A DNA stretch of 64,000 bases from Lysobacter sp. MMG2. Its GTDB lineage: Bacteria; Pseudomonadota; Gammaproteobacteria; Xanthomonadales; Xanthomonadaceae. The stretch is from assembly GCF_016735495.2 (NCBI RefSeq), contig NZ_JAERQY020000001.1, forward strand, positions 992,001 through 1,056,000. Reading direction: 5' to 3'. The position numbers and the translations under genes were made by a program. The notes under the pieces were generated by a model. That model worked only from the letters and a program-made list of their open reading frames with translations. It ran no database searches and was not told the DNA's origin. Of this stretch, positions 24,473-34,506 are shown piece by piece (within the stretch, counting starts at the first letter, position 1; each line of letters opens with the position of its first letter).

Positions 24473-26746
24473 TCAGCGCGTCCCCGTTCCCCTGTCCAGA
24501 TGGCGGCGCACCTGACGCATCGCCTCGTCGAAGGCCGTGCGTTCGGCGCCGACGGTGAGGCGGCCGGCGCCGGCGAGGGCGGACAGTTCTTCCGCCGAGG
24601 CGACCAGCACGCGCAGGCCGCGGCGATTCACCAGCAGGTAGCGCGACGTGAGCGGGCTCAGCCATGCGATCTTGACCGCCGTCGTCTCGCCTTCGGCGTT
24701 GGTCAGGCGCAGCCAGTCGCCGACATCGAGCGTGCGCATGCGCTCGGCAAGCAGAGGGTCGTGACGGACCGTGTCGGTACCGCCGACCAGCCACAGGCGA
24801 CGCTCGGCTTCGCCGGCGTCGTCCTCCGGCATCGACAGCGGCGGCGCCGGCCGTTGGCGTCGCGGCGTGTCCGGCGTCGCCAGCGCGCGCACCAGGCCGG
24901 CCATGCCGTGCTGGGCGGCGCTGTCGTCCAGGCCGGAGCTGGCCAGGCATTCGATGATCGAAGGCTGCAGGGCGAGCAGCTGGTCGGCCAGTTCGGCGCC
25001 GCGATTCTGCTCGGCCAGGCGGTCGGCCATCACCAGCGCGTCGCCCAGGGCGATCGCCTCGGCGTGGCGGCGCGGATCGGCGTTGTCGCGCAGCAAGGTC
25101 TGCACGACGTGGTGGCGCCAGGGCATCGCGAGGAAATCGGCCACCGCCTGCGTCAGCGTCGTATCGCCCAGGCGCTCTTCCAGCGCGTTTTCCGCCTGAG
25201 CGCGTGCGGCGCCCAGACGTTCGCGGCCGTAGGTGGCCTTGGCGGCGCGCTGCTCCTGCAGTTCGAAACGGCGGCGCTGCTGCGCAAGCAGTGCATCGAG
25301 CTCGGCATGGGCGAGTTCGAACACCGCCAGGTCTTCGTTGTAGTCGGCCACGACGCGCTGCGAAACCTCGGTGGCGCGGTCGAGCAGTTCGCGGTCCTGC
25401 GGCGTCTCGCCGTCGTTGCCTTCACAGGCTTCGGTGATGGCATCGAGCAGGCGGCGCGCGGGGTGTTCGCGCTTGACGAACACGGCGTTGTCGGTGAGCG
25501 CGACCTTGACGTACGGCAGCACCAGTCGCGCGTACAGACGGCGCGCACGGTCCTGCAGTGCGTTGTGGCGGAACAGCGAGTCGAACAGCATCGCGACCAG
25601 GTCGATCGCGTCTTCCTCTTCCGGACTGAAGCAGGCCTGGTCGGGATTGAGGCCCAACCGGCGCGCGCCGTCCTGCAGATGGTCGCGGATCGTCTCACCC
25701 AGGCGGCCGGTCACGGCCAGCGCGCGTGCGAATGCATCCGGCGGCTCGGCCTGCAGCAGCGAAGCGACGCTGAGGATTTCGTCCACGCGCATTTCGCGGC
25801 GCTGCATCACCGGGCGGTCGGGCTGCCCAGCCGTGCCGCCGGAGGCCACGTCGCCGCGCGCGATCGATTCGCGCCACGCGTGCAACTGGCTGCGCAGCTG
25901 GGCCAGTTCCTGCGCCATCGCCGCGATGTCGGGCTGCGACACCGGGGCGCCGCCCGGGCCGGGCGCATAGCCGCCGGCATAACCGCCGAGGCCGTCCTGC
26001 GGCGCCACGTAGCCAGGGGCGCCATAACCACCGCCGCCGTACACCGGCGCGGGCGGCGGCACGACCGGCTCGCGGCGGAACTCGTCCTGCGGCGGGCGCG
26101 GCGCCATCGGGGCGCCGTAACCGGAGCTGGCGAGCAGCGCGTTGATGCGCGCGTACAGATCGCCCAGCAGGCGGATCAGGTCGGTTTCGTAATGACGGAA
26201 CAGGCGGCCGCGCAAGGTGTCGGGCACCTGCGCGTCCAGCAGCGTCTGCGAGAACGCCTGGACCAGGCGCTCCGGGCCGATCGGATTGATGCCGGCCGGC
26301 ACGCGCATGGCCTCCGACAACGCCTGCAGACGGGTCTGCAGCGTATCCAGCGGGCGGGCGAAGCGCGCCACGAGGGCCTCGTTCAGGCGGCCGCTGGCGA
26401 GCTCGTATTCCAGTTGCTGTTCATCGACCAGGCGCAGGGTTACATCGCCGCCGCTGCGGATGCGCAGGGCGCGGAAGTCGTCGAACGCCTGCGCCACCTG
26501 CTGGCGGTACTTCATGACGTGCGAGGCCTGGTGCTGGCGCAGCACCCACAGCGCGGCCTGTTCTTCGTAATGATTGGTCTTGCCGTCGCCCTTGAGCAGG
26601 GCCACCTTCAGGGCATCTTCCACAGGCCCGTAAAGCGAACCCGGCAGACCGCCGAGCGCCTCCAGAGACTGGCGCTTGATTTCTTCGAGCACGCGCAAGG
26701 GATCGGTACGCGTGGCTTGAGCGACGCCGTGCGGGTAGCCGGACAC
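24473..26746 (-). CDS. DUF1631 family protein
   Basis: 757 residues, cytosolic, with no signal peptide or membrane segment. It starts with VAQATRTDPLRVLEEIKRQ and contains the long alpha-helical regions and the C-terminal part (LDVGDWLRLTNAEGETTAVKIAWLSPLTSRYLLVNRRG, with the beta-rich PilZ-like fold around KIAWLSPLTSRYLLVNRRG) seen in DUF1631. A Gly/Pro/Tyr-rich disordered linker lies near residues 225-290. Older annotations as thymidine phosphorylase are not supported. The GTG at 26746 was taken as start: it has an AGGGG site, and the next in-frame ATG would remove a conserved region. Confidence 0.8.
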   Translation of the reverse strand: MSGYPHGVAQATRTDPLRVLEEIKRQSLEALGGLPGSLYGPVEDALKVALLKGDGKTNHYEEQAALWVLRQHQASHVMKYRQQVAQAFDDFRALRIRSGGDVTLRLVDEQQLEYELASGRLNEALVARFARPLDTLQTRLQALSEAMRVPAGINPIGPERLVQAFSQTLLDAQVPDTLRGRLFRHYETDLIRLLGDLYARINALLASSGYGAPMAPRPPQDEFRREPVVPPPAPVYGGGGYGAPGYVAPQDGLGGYAGGYAPGPGGAPVSQPDIAAMAQELAQLRSQLHAWRESIARGDVASGGTAGQPDRPVMQRREMRVDEILSVASLLQAEPPDAFARALAVTGRLGETIRDHLQDGARRLGLNPDQACFSPEEEDAIDLVAMLFDSLFRHNALQDRARRLYARLVLPYVKVALTDNAVFVKREHPARRLLDAITEACEGNDGETPQDRELLDRATEVSQRVVADYNEDLAVFELAHAELDALLAQQRRRFELQEQRAAKATYGRERLGAARAQAENALEERLGDTTLTQAVADFLAMPWRHHVVQTLLRDNADPRRHAEAIALGDALVMADRLAEQNRGAELADQLLALQPSIIECLASSGLDDSAAQHGMAGLVRALATPDTPRRQRPAPPLSMPEDDAGEAERRLWLVGGTDTVRHDPLLAERMRTLDVGDWLRLTNAEGETTAVKIAWLSPLTSRYLLVNRRGLRVLVASAEELSALAGAGRLTVGAERTAFDEAMRQVRRHLDRGTGTR

Positions 26747-26856
26747 CTGTGTTCCCCTGTAACTAGGACCGAACGTGCCGTGCGCCGGCAGTTCCCCGGC
26801 ACATAGTGGCAAGATACGACACCGTCTTGCAGGCCCTCTTTGAACAATTGTGACTG

Positions 26857-27459
26857 ATGTCGCTAAACACTTCTGACCCCCAGCAAATCGACCTCGCCCT
26901 GGCCTCCCTGGACGCCCGTCGGTCGGTCCCGCCGAAGCAGCTCGGCGAGCCTGCACCCGACTCCGAGACCCTCCTGCGCCTGCTCCAGTCGGCCGTGCGC
27001 GTGCCGGACCACGGCAAGCGGGTGCCGTTCCGCTTCCTGAGCTTCCGTGGCGAGGCCCGGCATGCCTTCGGCGAGCGCCTGGCCGCCCGCAGCCGCGAGC
27101 GCGACCCGGAGGCCAGCGAAGCGGTGTACGAAAAGGACCGGCTGCGATTCTCGCATGCGCCGCTGGTCGTGGCGGTCATCGGCCGCTTCGGGCCGGACGA
27201 AAAGATTCCTGAATCGGAGCGGTTTTCCACCGCCTCGTGCGTCTGCTTTGCCCTGCTCCAGGCCGCCCAGGCGCTGGGGTACGGCGCGATCTGGCTGACC
27301 GGCTGGCTGGCCTACGACCCGGTGGTGGACGGCTGGCTGGGCCTGGGCGAGCACGAGCGCGTGGTCGGCTTCATCCACATCGGCACGCCGAAGCTGGACG
27401 CGCCCGAGCGCGAGCGCCCCGATCCGCGTGACCTGCTGACGCACTGGAGCCCGACGTGA
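26857..27459 (+). CDS. Nitroreductase family protein (YdjA-like)
   Basis: 200 residues with a nitroreductase fold that should bind FMN and use NAD(P)H. The ARRSVPPKQL start, the VPDHGKRVPFRFL segment, SHAPLVVAVIG and the GAIWLTGWLAYDP/GFIHIGTP end match the short YdjA-type members. The natural substrate is unknown. It overlaps the downstream exonuclease gene by four bases (GTGA) and is divergent from the DUF1631 gene. Confidence 0.87.
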   Translation: MSLNTSDPQQIDLALASLDARRSVPPKQLGEPAPDSETLLRLLQSAVRVPDHGKRVPFRFLSFRGEARHAFGERLAARSRERDPEASEAVYEKDRLRFSHAPLVVAVIGRFGPDEKIPESERFSTASCVCFALLQAAQALGYGAIWLTGWLAYDPVVDGWLGLGEHERVVGFIHIGTPKLDAPERERPDPRDLLTHWSPT

Positions 27460-28391
27460 GCGCGGCACCCGCGGCCGGCGGCACGCTCTATCTGGTGGAC
27501 GCCAGCCTGTACGTGTTCCGCGCCTGGCATTCCATGCCCAACGAGTTCCACGACACGGAAGGCTGGCCGACCAACGCCGTGCACGGCTTCGCCCGCTTCC
27601 TGCTGGAGCTGCTCGACCGCGCGCGTCCACAGCACATCGCCATCGCGTTCGACGAAGCGCTGGACTCGTGCTTCCGCAATGCGCTCTACCCCGCCTACAA
27701 GGCCAATCGCGAGCCGGCGCCGGAAGAGCTCAAGCGCCAGTTCGTGCATTGCCGGCAGCTGTGCGAGGCGCTGGGGCTTGCGGTGCTCGCGCACGGCGAA
27801 TACGAGGCCGATGATCTCATCGGCACTGCGGCGACGGCCGCGCGCATGCACGGGTTCCGCTCGGTGATCGTCTCGGCCGACAAGGACCTCTCGCAGCTGC
27901 TGGGCGAACACGACGAGCAGTGGGACTTCGCCAAGGGCCAGCGCTGGGGCGCCGCTGGCGTGCCGGAACGCCACGGCGTGCACGCGCATCAGATCGCCGA
28001 CTACCTCGCCCTCACCGGCGATGCCGTCGACAACATCCCCGGCGTGCCCGGCATCGGCGCGAAGACGGCGGCGGCGCTGCTGGGGCATTTCGGCACGCTC
28101 GACGCGCTGCTGGAACGCGTGGAGGAAGTGCCGTTCCTGCGCCTGCGCGGCGCGGGATCCACGGCCGCGAAGCTGCGCCAGCATCGCGAGCAGGCGCTGC
28201 TTTGCCGCCAGCTCACGACCATCGCACTGGATGCACCGCTGGGCGAAACCTCGCTGCATTTCGTGCGGGGTCGCGCCGATGCGGCGATCCTCGGCGCGCT
28301 CTGCGACGGGCTGCGCTTCGGCCCGATGACGCGACGCAGGTTGTACCAGTCGGCCGGGCTCGACTTCGCCCCGTCACAGCTTCCGTCGTAG
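27456..28391 (+). CDS. 5'-3' exonuclease (Pol I N-terminal type / Xni-like)
   Basis: 311 residues. It resembles the FEN-type 5' nuclease domain of DNA polymerase I as a free-standing protein: LVDASLYVFRAWH, FDEALDSCFRNALYPAYKANR, EADDLIGTAA and SADKDLSQLL carry the metal-binding acidic residues. The H3TH motif DAVDNIPGVPGIGAKTAAALL follows. Such enzymes remove flaps or RNA primers. The start is GTG, overlapping the nitroreductase stop. The polymerase part is absent, which is normal for this family. Confidence 0.9.
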   Translation: MSAAPAAGGTLYLVDASLYVFRAWHSMPNEFHDTEGWPTNAVHGFARFLLELLDRARPQHIAIAFDEALDSCFRNALYPAYKANREPAPEELKRQFVHCRQLCEALGLAVLAHGEYEADDLIGTAATAARMHGFRSVIVSADKDLSQLLGEHDEQWDFAKGQRWGAAGVPERHGVHAHQIADYLALTGDAVDNIPGVPGIGAKTAAALLGHFGTLDALLERVEEVPFLRLRGAGSTAAKLRQHREQALLCRQLTTIALDAPLGETSLHFVRGRADAAILGALCDGLRFGPMTRRRLYQSAGLDFAPSQLPS

Positions 28392-28421
28392 CATCGGCCA
28401 CCGCACCCACCGCCGACACCG

Positions 28422-28988
28422 ATGACCGATCCCGCCACCGAACACGTCGAGGAACCGCTCGAAACCCTGTACGAAGGCCCGTGGCTGCGCATGTTGCGAC
28501 GCGGTCGCTGGGAGTACGTCGAGCGCACTCACGGCGACGGCATGGCGGTGATCGTCATCGCGGTGACGCCGGACGACAAGGTGCTGTTCGTGGAGCAGTA
28601 CCGCATCCCGCTGGGCGCGCCGACGATCGAGATGCCGGCCGGCCTGGTCGGCGACGACCACGCAACCGACACGCTGGAAGCCGCCGCCGGCCGCGAGCTG
28701 ATCGAGGAAACCGGCTGGGCCGCCAAACGCCTGGAAGTGCTGCTGGTGGGGCCGACCTCGGCCGGCATGAGCAGCGAGCGCATCGCCTTCGTGCGGGCCC
28801 GCGACCTCACACGAGTCGGCGCAGGCGGCGGCATCGACAACGAGAACATCACCGTGCACGAAGTCCCGCGCGCGCAGGCGCCGGCGTGGCTGATGCAGAA
28901 GCAGCGCGAAGGCTACGAGCTCGACCTCAAGCTCTGGGCGGGGCTGTGGATGATCGAGCACAACCCGGACGGGTCGCCGGCGGGCTGA
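28422..28988 (+). CDS. Nudix hydrolase (ADP-ribose pyrophosphatase-like)
   Basis: 188 residues with a Nudix fold. The Nudix box GDDHATDTLEAAAGRELIEETGW, split as GDDHATD and TLEAAAGRELIEETGW, keeps the REL-x-EE-x-G core, but the first conserved Glu is Asp. The preceding VEQYRIPLGAPTIEMPAGLV matches ADP-ribose pyrophosphatases, which use that region for the adenosine side. Probable role: hydrolysis of ADP-ribose or another nucleoside diphosphate derivative. It faces the pip gene, and a palindromic repeat lies between them. Confidence 0.88.
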   Translation: MTDPATEHVEEPLETLYEGPWLRMLRRGRWEYVERTHGDGMAVIVIAVTPDDKVLFVEQYRIPLGAPTIEMPAGLVGDDHATDTLEAAAGRELIEETGWAAKRLEVLLVGPTSAGMSSERIAFVRARDLTRVGAGGGIDNENITVHEVPRAQAPAWLMQKQREGYELDLKLWAGLWMIEHNPDGSPAG

Positions 28989-29020
28989 GCGTTTCGACTC
29001 GCTTCTCGCAACTGCCCCAC

Positions 29021-29065
29021 ATCCCTCTCCCCTTGCGGGAGAGGGATAGGCCGCCGAAGGCGGCC
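29021..29065. repeat. Extragenic palindrome (CCCTCTCCC/GGGAGAGGG type) with second hairpin
   Basis: An 11-bp stem (ATCCCTCTCCC / GGGAGAGGGAT) at 29021-29047 is followed by a GGCCGCC-GAA-GGCGGCC hairpin at 29049-29065. It lies between convergent genes and may act as a bidirectional terminator. A related palindrome occurs at 61434-61456. Confidence 0.7.
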
Positions 29066-29084
29066 AGGGAGAGGGAAAAGGCCC

Positions 29085-30116
<1,032 letters not shown>

Positions 30117-30153
30117 TTATGCCCCGGATAACAAAACTTTTAGGAGGTGTCTG

Positions 30154-30234
30154 ATGCCCCCCGTGCGCGATGCGGACAAAACTGCGCGTCCGTCCGCCGG
30201 ACGGCCATCACTGAATCAGGAACGTAATACGTGA
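30154..30234 (+). CDS. Putative 26-residue leader peptide coupled to the outer-membrane protein gene
   Basis: A short reading frame opens with ATG 30154 behind a near-consensus ribosome site (TAGGAGGTG, 30141-30149). Its TGA (30232-30234) overlaps the GTG start of the next gene as GTGA. It encodes 26 residues rich in Pro, Arg and Asp (MPPVRDADK... to ...NQERNT) with no signal peptide. A 6-bp hairpin (CCGTCC/GGACGG) lies inside it. The strong initiation site and exact coupling suggest a translated leader rather than chance, but conservation cannot be judged here. Confidence 0.55.
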   Translation: MPPVRDADKTARPSAGRPSLNQERNT

Positions 30235-30869
30235 AGAAGACCTTGATCGCCCTGGCGCTCGCCGCCGCCCCGTTCGTGTCGTTCGCCAGCGAGTCCAATG
30301 GCATCGGCCACACCTATGTCCAACTCGATGCCATCTACCAGGATGCCGACGGCCTCTATCCGTATGGCGCCGGGTTGAGCGGCTCGTATGCATTCACCGA
30401 CACGTTCTTCGCGACCGCCAGCTACGCGAGCACCCGCGACAACGATTTCAATGCGTACCCCTACAGCCCCCGCTATTACGACACCTACAACGAGCACTAC
30501 CGCCAGACCAACTGGTCCTTGGGCGTGGGTTTCAACCAGTCCCTCGGCAGCCGGGCGGACTGGGTGACGCAGCTGTCTTACGTCAACAGCTCGACCACGA
30601 TGCGCTTCGAGGATGACTACTACTACTACCGTGCACGCACCCGGTCGAGCGGCTACAACATCAGCACCGGCGTGCTGGGCCGACTGACCGACAAGCTCAA
30701 CGCCAATGCCTACCTGGGTTATGAGGATTTCAACCATAACTACGACGGCGACTTCTACGCTGCCTTCGACATGGTCTACGCCTTCAACAAGACCTGGGGC
30801 CTGCATGGCGGTGTGAAGTTGAACGACGGCATGGAAACCTACACCGTCGGCGTTCGCGCCAGCTTCTGA
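30231..30869 (+). CDS. Small outer-membrane beta-barrel protein
   Basis: 212 residues. Signal peptide (KKTLIALALAAAPFVSFA), then a barrel of alternating aromatic strands: GHTYVQLDAIYQD, YGAGLSGSYAFTDTFFATASY, WSLGVGFNQSL, WVTQLSYVNSS and a C-terminal strand YTVGVRASF ending in Phe, the usual outer-membrane sorting signal. Tyr/Asp-rich loops (DDYYYYRARTR) are typical of porin-like or OmpW-like barrels, but no family is assigned. The start is GTG and overlaps the end of the short leader frame. A terminator follows. Confidence 0.82.
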   Translation: MKKTLIALALAAAPFVSFASESNGIGHTYVQLDAIYQDADGLYPYGAGLSGSYAFTDTFFATASYASTRDNDFNAYPYSPRYYDTYNEHYRQTNWSLGVGFNQSLGSRADWVTQLSYVNSSTTMRFEDDYYYYRARTRSSGYNISTGVLGRLTDKLNANAYLGYEDFNHNYDGDFYAAFDMVYAFNKTWGLHGGVKLNDGMETYTVGVRASF

Positions 30870-30888
30870 TCCTCCGGCTCGTCGACGA

Positions 30889-30920
30889 AAAGCCCGGCTC
30901 GATGCCGGGCTTTTCTTTGC
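30889..30920. terminator. Bidirectional terminator between the outer-membrane protein gene and prmC
   Basis: An 11-bp stem AAAAGCCCGGC / GCCGGGCTTTT with a 5-base loop has T tracts on both strands. It serves the plus-strand barrel gene and the minus-strand prmC, which converge here. Confidence 0.92.
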
Positions 30921-30925
30921 GCAAC

Positions 30926-31831
30926 TCACACGGAGGGCGTGCCCGCGGTTGGATCGCGTCGATCCGTGAGGCAGCCCAGTGTCACCCGGTCGCGCCGCTC
31001 CCAATCCTGTTCGGTCTGCACCGCTTCCAGCCCCGCCGCCTCGAACACCGCGCGCACCGCGGCGCCCTGATCCCACCCGTGCTCCACCAGCAACCATCCG
31101 CCGGGACGAAGATGCGCAAGCGCCCCGGCCGCGATGCGGCGGATGTCGTCCAGGCCATCCGCGCCCGATGCGAGCGCAGCGCGAGGCTCGAAACGCAGAT
31201 CGCCCTGGCTCAGGTGCGCGTCGTCTTCGGCGATGTACGGCGGATTGCTGGCGATGAGGTCGAAACTTTCGCCCGTCAGAGGGGCGAGCCAGTCGCCCTC
31301 GCGGAATTCCACGCCCGCCAAGCCGAGCGATTGCGCATTGGCGCGGGCCACTTCAAGCGCGTCGGCACTCGCGTCGGTGGCGATGACGGTCGCCATGGGC
31401 CGTTCGTGGGCGATCGCCAGCGCGATGGCGCCCGTGCCCGTGCCCAGGTCGGCCACACGCAGCGGACGGTCCGCCGGCAGACGCTCCAGCGCGAGTTCGA
31501 CCAGCCGCTCCGTTTCCGGTCGCGGGATCAGCGTCGCGGGCGTGACTTGCAGGTCGAAGCGCCAGAAGCCGCGGCGCCCGAGCAGGTAGGCCACCGGCTC
31601 GCCCGCCAGGCGACGCTCGAGCAGACGCTCGAAATCGGCCGTCTCCACCGCCGCCGGCACGTCGTCGCGATGCGTGTAGAGCCAGGTCGATCCCACGCCG
31701 AGGGCGTGGCCGAGCAGTCGCTCGGCCTCGGCGCGGGCTTCGTCGCCGGGCAACTGGCGGGTCGCGGCGGCCAGGAGGGCGCCCACGGTGGCGGCGGTCT
31801 GGGAGGGGCGGAACTCGGAGGCATCGTCCAT
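30926..31831 (-). CDS. prmC: Peptide chain release factor N5-glutamine methyltransferase
   Basis: 301 residues. SAM-dependent methyltransferase that modifies the GGQ glutamine of release factors RF1/RF2. The N-terminal helical domain leads into [23 protein letters not shown], then motif [19 protein letters not shown] and the catalytic NPPY in [15 protein letters not shown]. The length is normal. It stands apart from prfA, which is not in the window. Confidence 0.94.
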   Translation of the reverse strand: MDDASEFRPSQTAATVGALLAAATRQLPGDEARAEAERLLGHALGVGSTWLYTHRDDVPAAVETADFERLLERRLAGEPVAYLLGRRGFWRFDLQVTPATLIPRPETERLVELALERLPADRPLRVADLGTGTGAIALAIAHERPMATVIATDASADALEVARANAQSLGLAGVEFREGDWLAPLTGESFDLIASNPPYIAEDDAHLSQGDLRFEPRAALASGADGLDDIRRIAAGALAHLRPGGWLLVEHGWDQGAAVRAVFEAAGLEAVQTEQDWERRDRVTLGCLTDRRDPTAGTPSV

Positions 31832-31929
31832 CGCCCATTTTCGCGTGCGAAGCCGCCTGCGGCGAGGTTGGCCTTGCGGTGCTTCGACGCTGCCCGCATC
31901 TGAATGGGTCGATGAGCGTCAAGCCTTCA

Positions 31930-31995
31930 ATAGGTTTTATCTATTAAATCCATTCCATCAATCAACTTGATGGATTAATGCGCCATCCGTAACCT
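31930..31995 (+). promoter_or_regulatory. ahpC promoter with OxyR-like box
   Basis: The sequence ATAG-N7-CTAT (31930-31944) continues with the 7-base periodicity into weaker half-sites (ATTC at 31952, CAAC at 31963), matching the ATAGnnnnnnnCTAT pattern of OxyR sites. A sigma-70-like promoter follows at once: TTGATG (31967-31972), 17 bases, TAACCT (31990-31995). This places OxyR against the -35 region, as for activated genes. Confidence 0.75.
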
Positions 31996-32042
31996 CTCCC
32001 TATCGATTTTCACCCTCACCCACCCAGCCAAAGGAAGCATCC

Positions 32043-32606
32043 ATGTCGCTGATCAACACCGAAGTCCTGCCGTTCAAGGCCACCGCCTATAAGAACGGGG
32101 AATTCATTGAAGTCACCAATGCCGACCTGAAGGGCAAGTGGTCCGTGGTGTTCTTCTACCCGGCCGACTTCACCTTCGTCTGCCCGACCGAGCTGGGCGA
32201 CCTGGCCGACAACTACGCCGAATTCCAGCGCATGGGCGTGGAGATCTACGGCGTGTCGACCGACACCCACTTCACCCACAAGGCCTGGCACGACACCTCC
32301 GACACCATCGGCAAGATCCAGTACCCGCTGGTGGGCGACCCGACCGGCACCATCACCCGCAACTTCGGCGTGATGATCGAGGAAGCCGGCCTGGCCGACC
32401 GCGGCACCTTTGTGATCGACCCGGAAGGCAAGATCCAGATCGTCGAGATCAACGCCGGCGGCATCGGCCGCGACGCCAACGAGCTGCTGCGCAAGGTCAA
32501 GGCCGCCCAGTACGTCGCCGCGCATCCGGGTGAGGTCTGCCCGGCCAAGTGGAAGGAAGGCGAGAAGACCCTGAAGCCGTCGCTGGACCTGGTCGGCAAG
32601 ATCTAA
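32043..32606 (+). CDS. ahpC: Alkyl hydroperoxide reductase subunit C (peroxiredoxin)
   Basis: 187 residues, cytosolic 2-Cys peroxiredoxin that reduces H2O2 and organic peroxides. Peroxidatic C47 lies in [10 protein letters not shown] and resolving C166 in [10 protein letters not shown]; the length matches AhpC of enteric bacteria. AhpF encoded just downstream recycles it. Expression is probably induced through the OxyR box upstream. A hairpin follows the gene, so ahpC may be transcribed more than ahpF. Confidence 0.97.
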   Translation: MSLINTEVLPFKATAYKNGEFIEVTNADLKGKWSVVFFYPADFTFVCPTELGDLADNYAEFQRMGVEIYGVSTDTHFTHKAWHDTSDTIGKIQYPLVGDPTGTITRNFGVMIEEAGLADRGTFVIDPEGKIQIVEINAGGIGRDANELLRKVKAAQYVAAHPGEVCPAKWKEGEKTLKPSLDLVGKI

Positions 32607-32630
32607 GTCGTCACGTTCCAACGCTGCACC

Positions 32631-32654
32631 GTCGCCCCGGTATCGAGGGGCGAC
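32631..32654 (+). terminator. Hairpin between ahpC and ahpF
   Basis: An 8-bp stem GTCGCCCC / GGGGCGAC with an 8-base loop, 24 bases after the ahpC stop. There is no T tract, so it is more likely an mRNA-stabilising or attenuating hairpin than a full terminator. Confidence 0.5.
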
Positions 32655-32713
32655 ACCGGAGGGGCGAGGCCGCCCGTGGACCCGCCCCTCCCCCCAGCCT
32701 CCGCGCGAGGCCC

Positions 32714-32743
32714 GGCCAGGTTGCTGGCCCCTTCTCTTCTTTG
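32714..32743 (+). terminator. Second hairpin with pyrimidine tract before ahpF
   Basis: GGCCAG-GTTG-CTGGCC (32714-32729) is followed by CCCTTCTCTTCTTT. The tract is pyrimidine-rich rather than pure T. It could be a leaky terminator reducing ahpF relative to ahpC. Confidence 0.5.
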
Positions 32744-32831
32744 GATGTCGCGACGCTCGGGCTGTTCCCTCCCTCCCAACCGCCCGGGCGCTCGCGGCGT
32801 TCATCCCGAACAACCCCATTGGAGCCGTCGC

Positions 32832-34421
32832 ATGTTGGATGCCGATCTCAAGACCCAGTTGAAGGCCTATCTGGAAAAGGTCACGCAGCCGATCGAGCTG
32901 GTCGCATCGCTCGACGACGGCGAGAAGTCGCGTGAGCTCGAAGGCCTGCTGCAAGACATCGCCTCGCTCTCCGACAGGATTTCGTACTCGCGCCGCGACG
33001 ACGACGCACGCCGGCCGTCCTTCGCGATCAACCGCGCCGGCACGGACGTGAGCGTTCGCTTCGCCGGCATCCCGATGGGCCACGAGTTCACCTCGCTGGT
33101 GCTCGCGCTGCTGCAGGTTGGCGGCCACCCTTCCAAGACCGCGCAGGACGTGCTTGATCAGGTGCGCGACCTGGAAGGCGAATACCACTTCGAAACCTAT
33201 TTCTCGCTCTCGTGCCAGAACTGCCCGGACACCGTGCAGGCGCTGAACCTGATGAGCGTCATCAACCCCAACATCCACCACGTCGCCATCGACGGCGCGC
33301 TGTTCCAGGACGAAGTGGAAGCGCGGCAGATCATGTCGGTGCCGACCGTGCTGCTCAACGGCGAGGTGTTCGACCAGGGCCGCATGACGGTCGAGCAGAT
33401 CGTCGCCAGGCTCGACACCGGCGCTTCGCAGCGTGACGCCGCGAAGATCAAGGCCAAGGACGCCTTCGACGTGCTCGTCATCGGCGGCGGCCCGGCCGGC
33501 GCTGCGGCCGCGGTCTACGCCGCGCGCAAGGGCATCCGCACCGGCATCGCGGCCGAGCGTTTCGGCGGCCAGGTGCTGGACACGATGGCGATCGAGAACT
33601 TCATCTCCGTCACCTACACCGAGGGCCCGAAGCTCGCCGCCGCGCTGGAGCAGCACGTGCGCGAGTACGACGTGGACCTCATGAACCTGCAGCGCGCGAG
33701 CAAGCTGATTCCGGCCACCGAGCCGGGCGGCCTGATCGAAGTGCAGTTGGAGAACGGCGCGTCGCTGAAGTCGCGCAGCGTGGTGCTGTCCACCGGCGCG
33801 CGCTGGCGCCAGATGAACGTCCCGGGCGAGGAGCAGTACCGCAACAAGGGAGTGGCCTACTGCCCGCATTGCGACGGCCCGCTGTTCAAGGGCAAGCGCG
33901 TGGCGGTGATCGGCGGCGGCAACTCGGGCGTGGAGGCCGCGATCGACCTGGCCGGCATCGTCTCGCACGTCACGCTGATCGAGTTCGACGGCCAGCTGCG
34001 CGCCGACGAAGTGCTGCAGCGCAAGCTGCGCTCGCTGAAGAACGTCGTGGTGATCACCAACGGCCAGACCACCGAAGTGCTCGGCGACGGCCAGAAGGTC
34101 ACGGGCCTGATCTACAAGGACCGCGTTTCCGGCGATCCGCTCCAGATCGAACTGGAAGGCATCTTCGTCCAGATCGGCCTGCTGCCCAACACCGAATGGC
34201 TCAAGGGCGCGATCGCGCTGTCGCCGCGCGGCGAGATCGAGATCGACTCGCACGGCCGCACCTCGGTGCCGGGCGTATTCGCCGCGGGCGACGCCACGAC
34301 GACGCCGTACAAGCAGATCGTGATCGCCATGGGCGAAGGCTCCAAGGCCGCACTGAGCGCCTTCGACCACCTGATCCGCACCAGCGCGCCGGCCGAATCG
34401 GCCGCCGCCGTCACGGCATGA
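32832..34421 (+). CDS. ahpF: Alkyl hydroperoxide reductase subunit F
   Basis: 529 residues, FAD-dependent NADH:peroxiredoxin reductase for AhpC. The N-terminal double thioredoxin-like domain has the CxxC pair C128/C131 (LSCQNCPDT). The thioredoxin-reductase-like part has the FAD motif [14 protein letters not shown], redox pair C344/C347 (AYCPHCDGP) and the NADH motif [14 protein letters not shown]. Typical length is about 520. ATG 32832 fits the family N terminus; upstream in-frame codons fall in the hairpin region. Confidence 0.97.
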   Translation: MLDADLKTQLKAYLEKVTQPIELVASLDDGEKSRELEGLLQDIASLSDRISYSRRDDDARRPSFAINRAGTDVSVRFAGIPMGHEFTSLVLALLQVGGHPSKTAQDVLDQVRDLEGEYHFETYFSLSCQNCPDTVQALNLMSVINPNIHHVAIDGALFQDEVEARQIMSVPTVLLNGEVFDQGRMTVEQIVARLDTGASQRDAAKIKAKDAFDVLVIGGGPAGAAAAVYAARKGIRTGIAAERFGGQVLDTMAIENFISVTYTEGPKLAAALEQHVREYDVDLMNLQRASKLIPATEPGGLIEVQLENGASLKSRSVVLSTGARWRQMNVPGEEQYRNKGVAYCPHCDGPLFKGKRVAVIGGGNSGVEAAIDLAGIVSHVTLIEFDGQLRADEVLQRKLRSLKNVVVITNGQTTEVLGDGQKVTGLIYKDRVSGDPLQIELEGIFVQIGLLPNTEWLKGAIALSPRGEIEIDSHGRTSVPGVFAAGDATTTPYKQIVIAMGEGSKAALSAFDHLIRTSAPAESAAAVTA

Positions 34422-34506
34422 CCGCACCCGCGCCCTCCCGGCTTGCCGGAAGGGCGCGGTAGGTTGAAGCTTCACACTCACGCAGCATCGACGCGAGGGA
34501 CACCGC

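Noticed and set aside
24422-26806. Long plus-strand frame opposite the DUF1631 gene
   Set aside because: Same shadow pattern; no start signal and no domain, while the opposite strand encodes a known family.
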